Shown here in pieces: positions 21,004 through 21,885 of a stretch of DNA of 21,885 nt. The stretch spans positions 1 to 21,885 of the forward strand of contig CAYMLQ010000058.1 of assembly GCA_964390795.1 (NCBI GenBank). The letters run 5' to 3'. How positions within the stretch are numbered: the first letter of the stretch is position 1; every line of letters begins with the position of its first letter. The stretch is from CAYMLQ01 sp964390795 (GTDB taxonomy: Bacteria > Verrucomicrobiota > Kiritimatiellia > RFP12 > UBA1067). The notes beneath the pieces were generated by a model, which was given only the letters and a program-made list of their open reading frames with translations, was not told where the DNA came from and did not search any database. The translations under genes were made by a program, and so were the position numbers.

Positions 21004-21885
21004 TTAGATCAGCTCGCACTTGCCGCCCGCGCAGGCGATGGTCTGGGTGACGGTGGTGTTGTCCTGCCGTTCGAGGCACTTCGTGTAATCGACCGGCAGG
21101 TAGGTGCGGGTCAGGTCTTCCCACTGCTTGCAGGCGTTGACGCGCTTGAGGACGCGGGTCATTTTCAGGACGTCGCTGCCGAAGTAGTGCGCGGCGAACT
21201 TGTGCGCGCGGCGCACCCAGTCCTGCTTGGACTGGCGGACCACCTCGATCGCCTCGTACACGCGCATGGGGTAGATCTTGGGCGTGGGCGTCTCCAGATT
21301 CTCGCCGCGGCCGAGGGCGCAGTCGCAGGCGGCCCAGAGGTTATCATCGAAGGCGTGCAGACCGTCCACGATCAGGCCCGAGGCGAGCAGCGCGCCGACC
21401 CCGTAGGTCGAGACGATCTCGTCGGCCGTGAGCACCTCGCAGAAGGGCGCCTGGGGATAGTCGAGGTCGCCGCCGTCGGGCAGCAGCGAGATGCCGGCGA
21501 AGGCGTGGCGGTGGTCGTAGATGAAGGCCTCGACCTCGTCCCACTCGCCGTCCTTGACAGAGATGGTGTTGGAGACGTTGTGGCTCAGCCAGGGCTGCGC
21601 GCACAGCTCGGGGCGCTTGCCGGTATCGATCCAGTTCTCCTTGGTCAGCTTGACCTTGTGGAGCAGCTCCACGGCGTCCACGTCGCGCTTGGTGAGCGAG
21701 TCGGGGCTGGCCTCCACGCAGAAGGTGAGGACCACGTCGGTGCCGTTGGGGTTCCAGACGGACTTCTCGACGGCCTTGGGGTTCTGCGCCTGGAAGAAGT
21801 CGACCAGCAGCTCGTCCTCGTTGGCCTGGGCGCGGCGGAAGTAGCGCTTGGCGTGGTGCGGGTGGATGCCGGAGGAGGTGCCGAG
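21004..21885 (-). CDS. nrdJ: Adenosylcobalamin-dependent ribonucleotide reductase, C-terminal part (partial)
   Basis: This is the last 293 residues of a class II ribonucleotide reductase, which makes deoxyribonucleotides with B12 and no oxygen. The frame enters at the right window edge with LGTSSGIHPHHAKRYFRRAQ, a class II signature. DVVLTFCVEASP, LSHNVSNTISVKDGEWDEVE and FAGISLLPDGGDLDYPQAPF follow; the latter set resembles the monomeric (Lactobacillus leichmannii RTPR-like) type. The C-terminus ends ACAGGKCELI with a Cys-x4-Cys pair that would relay reducing equivalents. The N-terminal and active-site parts are outside the window, so the subtype is not settled. It runs leftward and ends one base from the stop of the LpxC-like gene. 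Confidence 0.92.
   Translation of the reverse strand, partial: LGTSSGIHPHHAKRYFRRAQANEDELLVDFFQAQNPKAVEKSVWNPNGTDVVLTFCVEASPDSLTKRDVDAVELLHKVKLTKENWIDTGKRPELCAQPWLSHNVSNTISVKDGEWDEVEAFIYDHRHAFAGISLLPDGGDLDYPQAPFCEVLTADEIVSTYGVGALLASGLIVDGLHAFDDNLWAACDCALGRGENLETPTPKIYPMRVYEAIEVVRQSKQDWVRRAHKFAAHYFGSDVLKMTRVLKRVNACKQWEDLTRTYLPVDYTKCLERQDNTTVTQTIACAGGKCELI

Overview
The window is GC-rich, gene-dense chromosomal DNA from a Gram-negative-type bacterium. I place it, tentatively, in the PVC group (Kiritimatiellota, Verrucomicrobiota or Lentisphaerota). The reasons are a strongly divergent LpxC-type deacetylase, a moxR/DUF58/TgpA cluster running into an SGNH esterase, a monomeric-type B12-dependent ribonucleotide reductase, and several secreted proteins with no recognisable family. 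No mobile element, phage gene, CRISPR array, tRNA or rRNA is visible. This is inference from gene content; no 16S is present.

Layout. 1-1752 is a leftward block: a lipoprotein with an ExbD/TolR-like domain, a patatin-like phospholipase coupled to it by a GTGA overlap, and the 5' part of ligA (cut by the window edge). 1753-1957 is a divergent intergenic region with two direct repeats and a leader hairpin. 1958-6579 runs rightward with rpmI, rplT, a strong terminator, pheS, a truncated Uma2-family gene and pheT, the last with its own likely promoter and a palindrome. 6580-6857 has no protein gene but folds into an RNA of about 180 nt, closed by a long helix and ending in a U tract; a 6S-like RNA is the best guess. 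6858-9303 holds an unknown secreted protein, then a TrpR-like regulator coupled by ATGA to a PLP aminotransferase. 9355-12311 holds another unknown secreted protein, folE, and a sugar-isomerase-like TIM barrel. 12427-18018 is a tightly coupled run of moxR, DUF58, TgpA-type transglutaminase and SGNH hydrolase, with three ATGA overlaps. 18083-21002 holds a MurC/Mpl-type Mur ligase, a secreted thioredoxin-fold protein and the LpxC-like protein. 21004-21885 (minus strand) is the C-terminal part of a class II ribonucleotide reductase, converging on the LpxC-like gene with one base between the stop codons.

The main themes are translation (L35, L20, PheRS), cell envelope (Mur ligase, LpxC-like, TgpA cluster, patatin, ExbD-like lipoprotein), and DNA/nucleotide metabolism (LigA, NrdJ, FolE). 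The most notable non-coding signals are a family of 7-bp tandem repeats at three gene boundaries (453-491, 6835-6855, 9304-9345), the structured RNA at 6640-6819, the rpmI leader hairpin, and the palindrome on the pheT promoter. I saw no clear defence system or novel enzyme cluster. The best candidates for something undescribed are the structured RNA, the heptamer family and the atypical LpxC.
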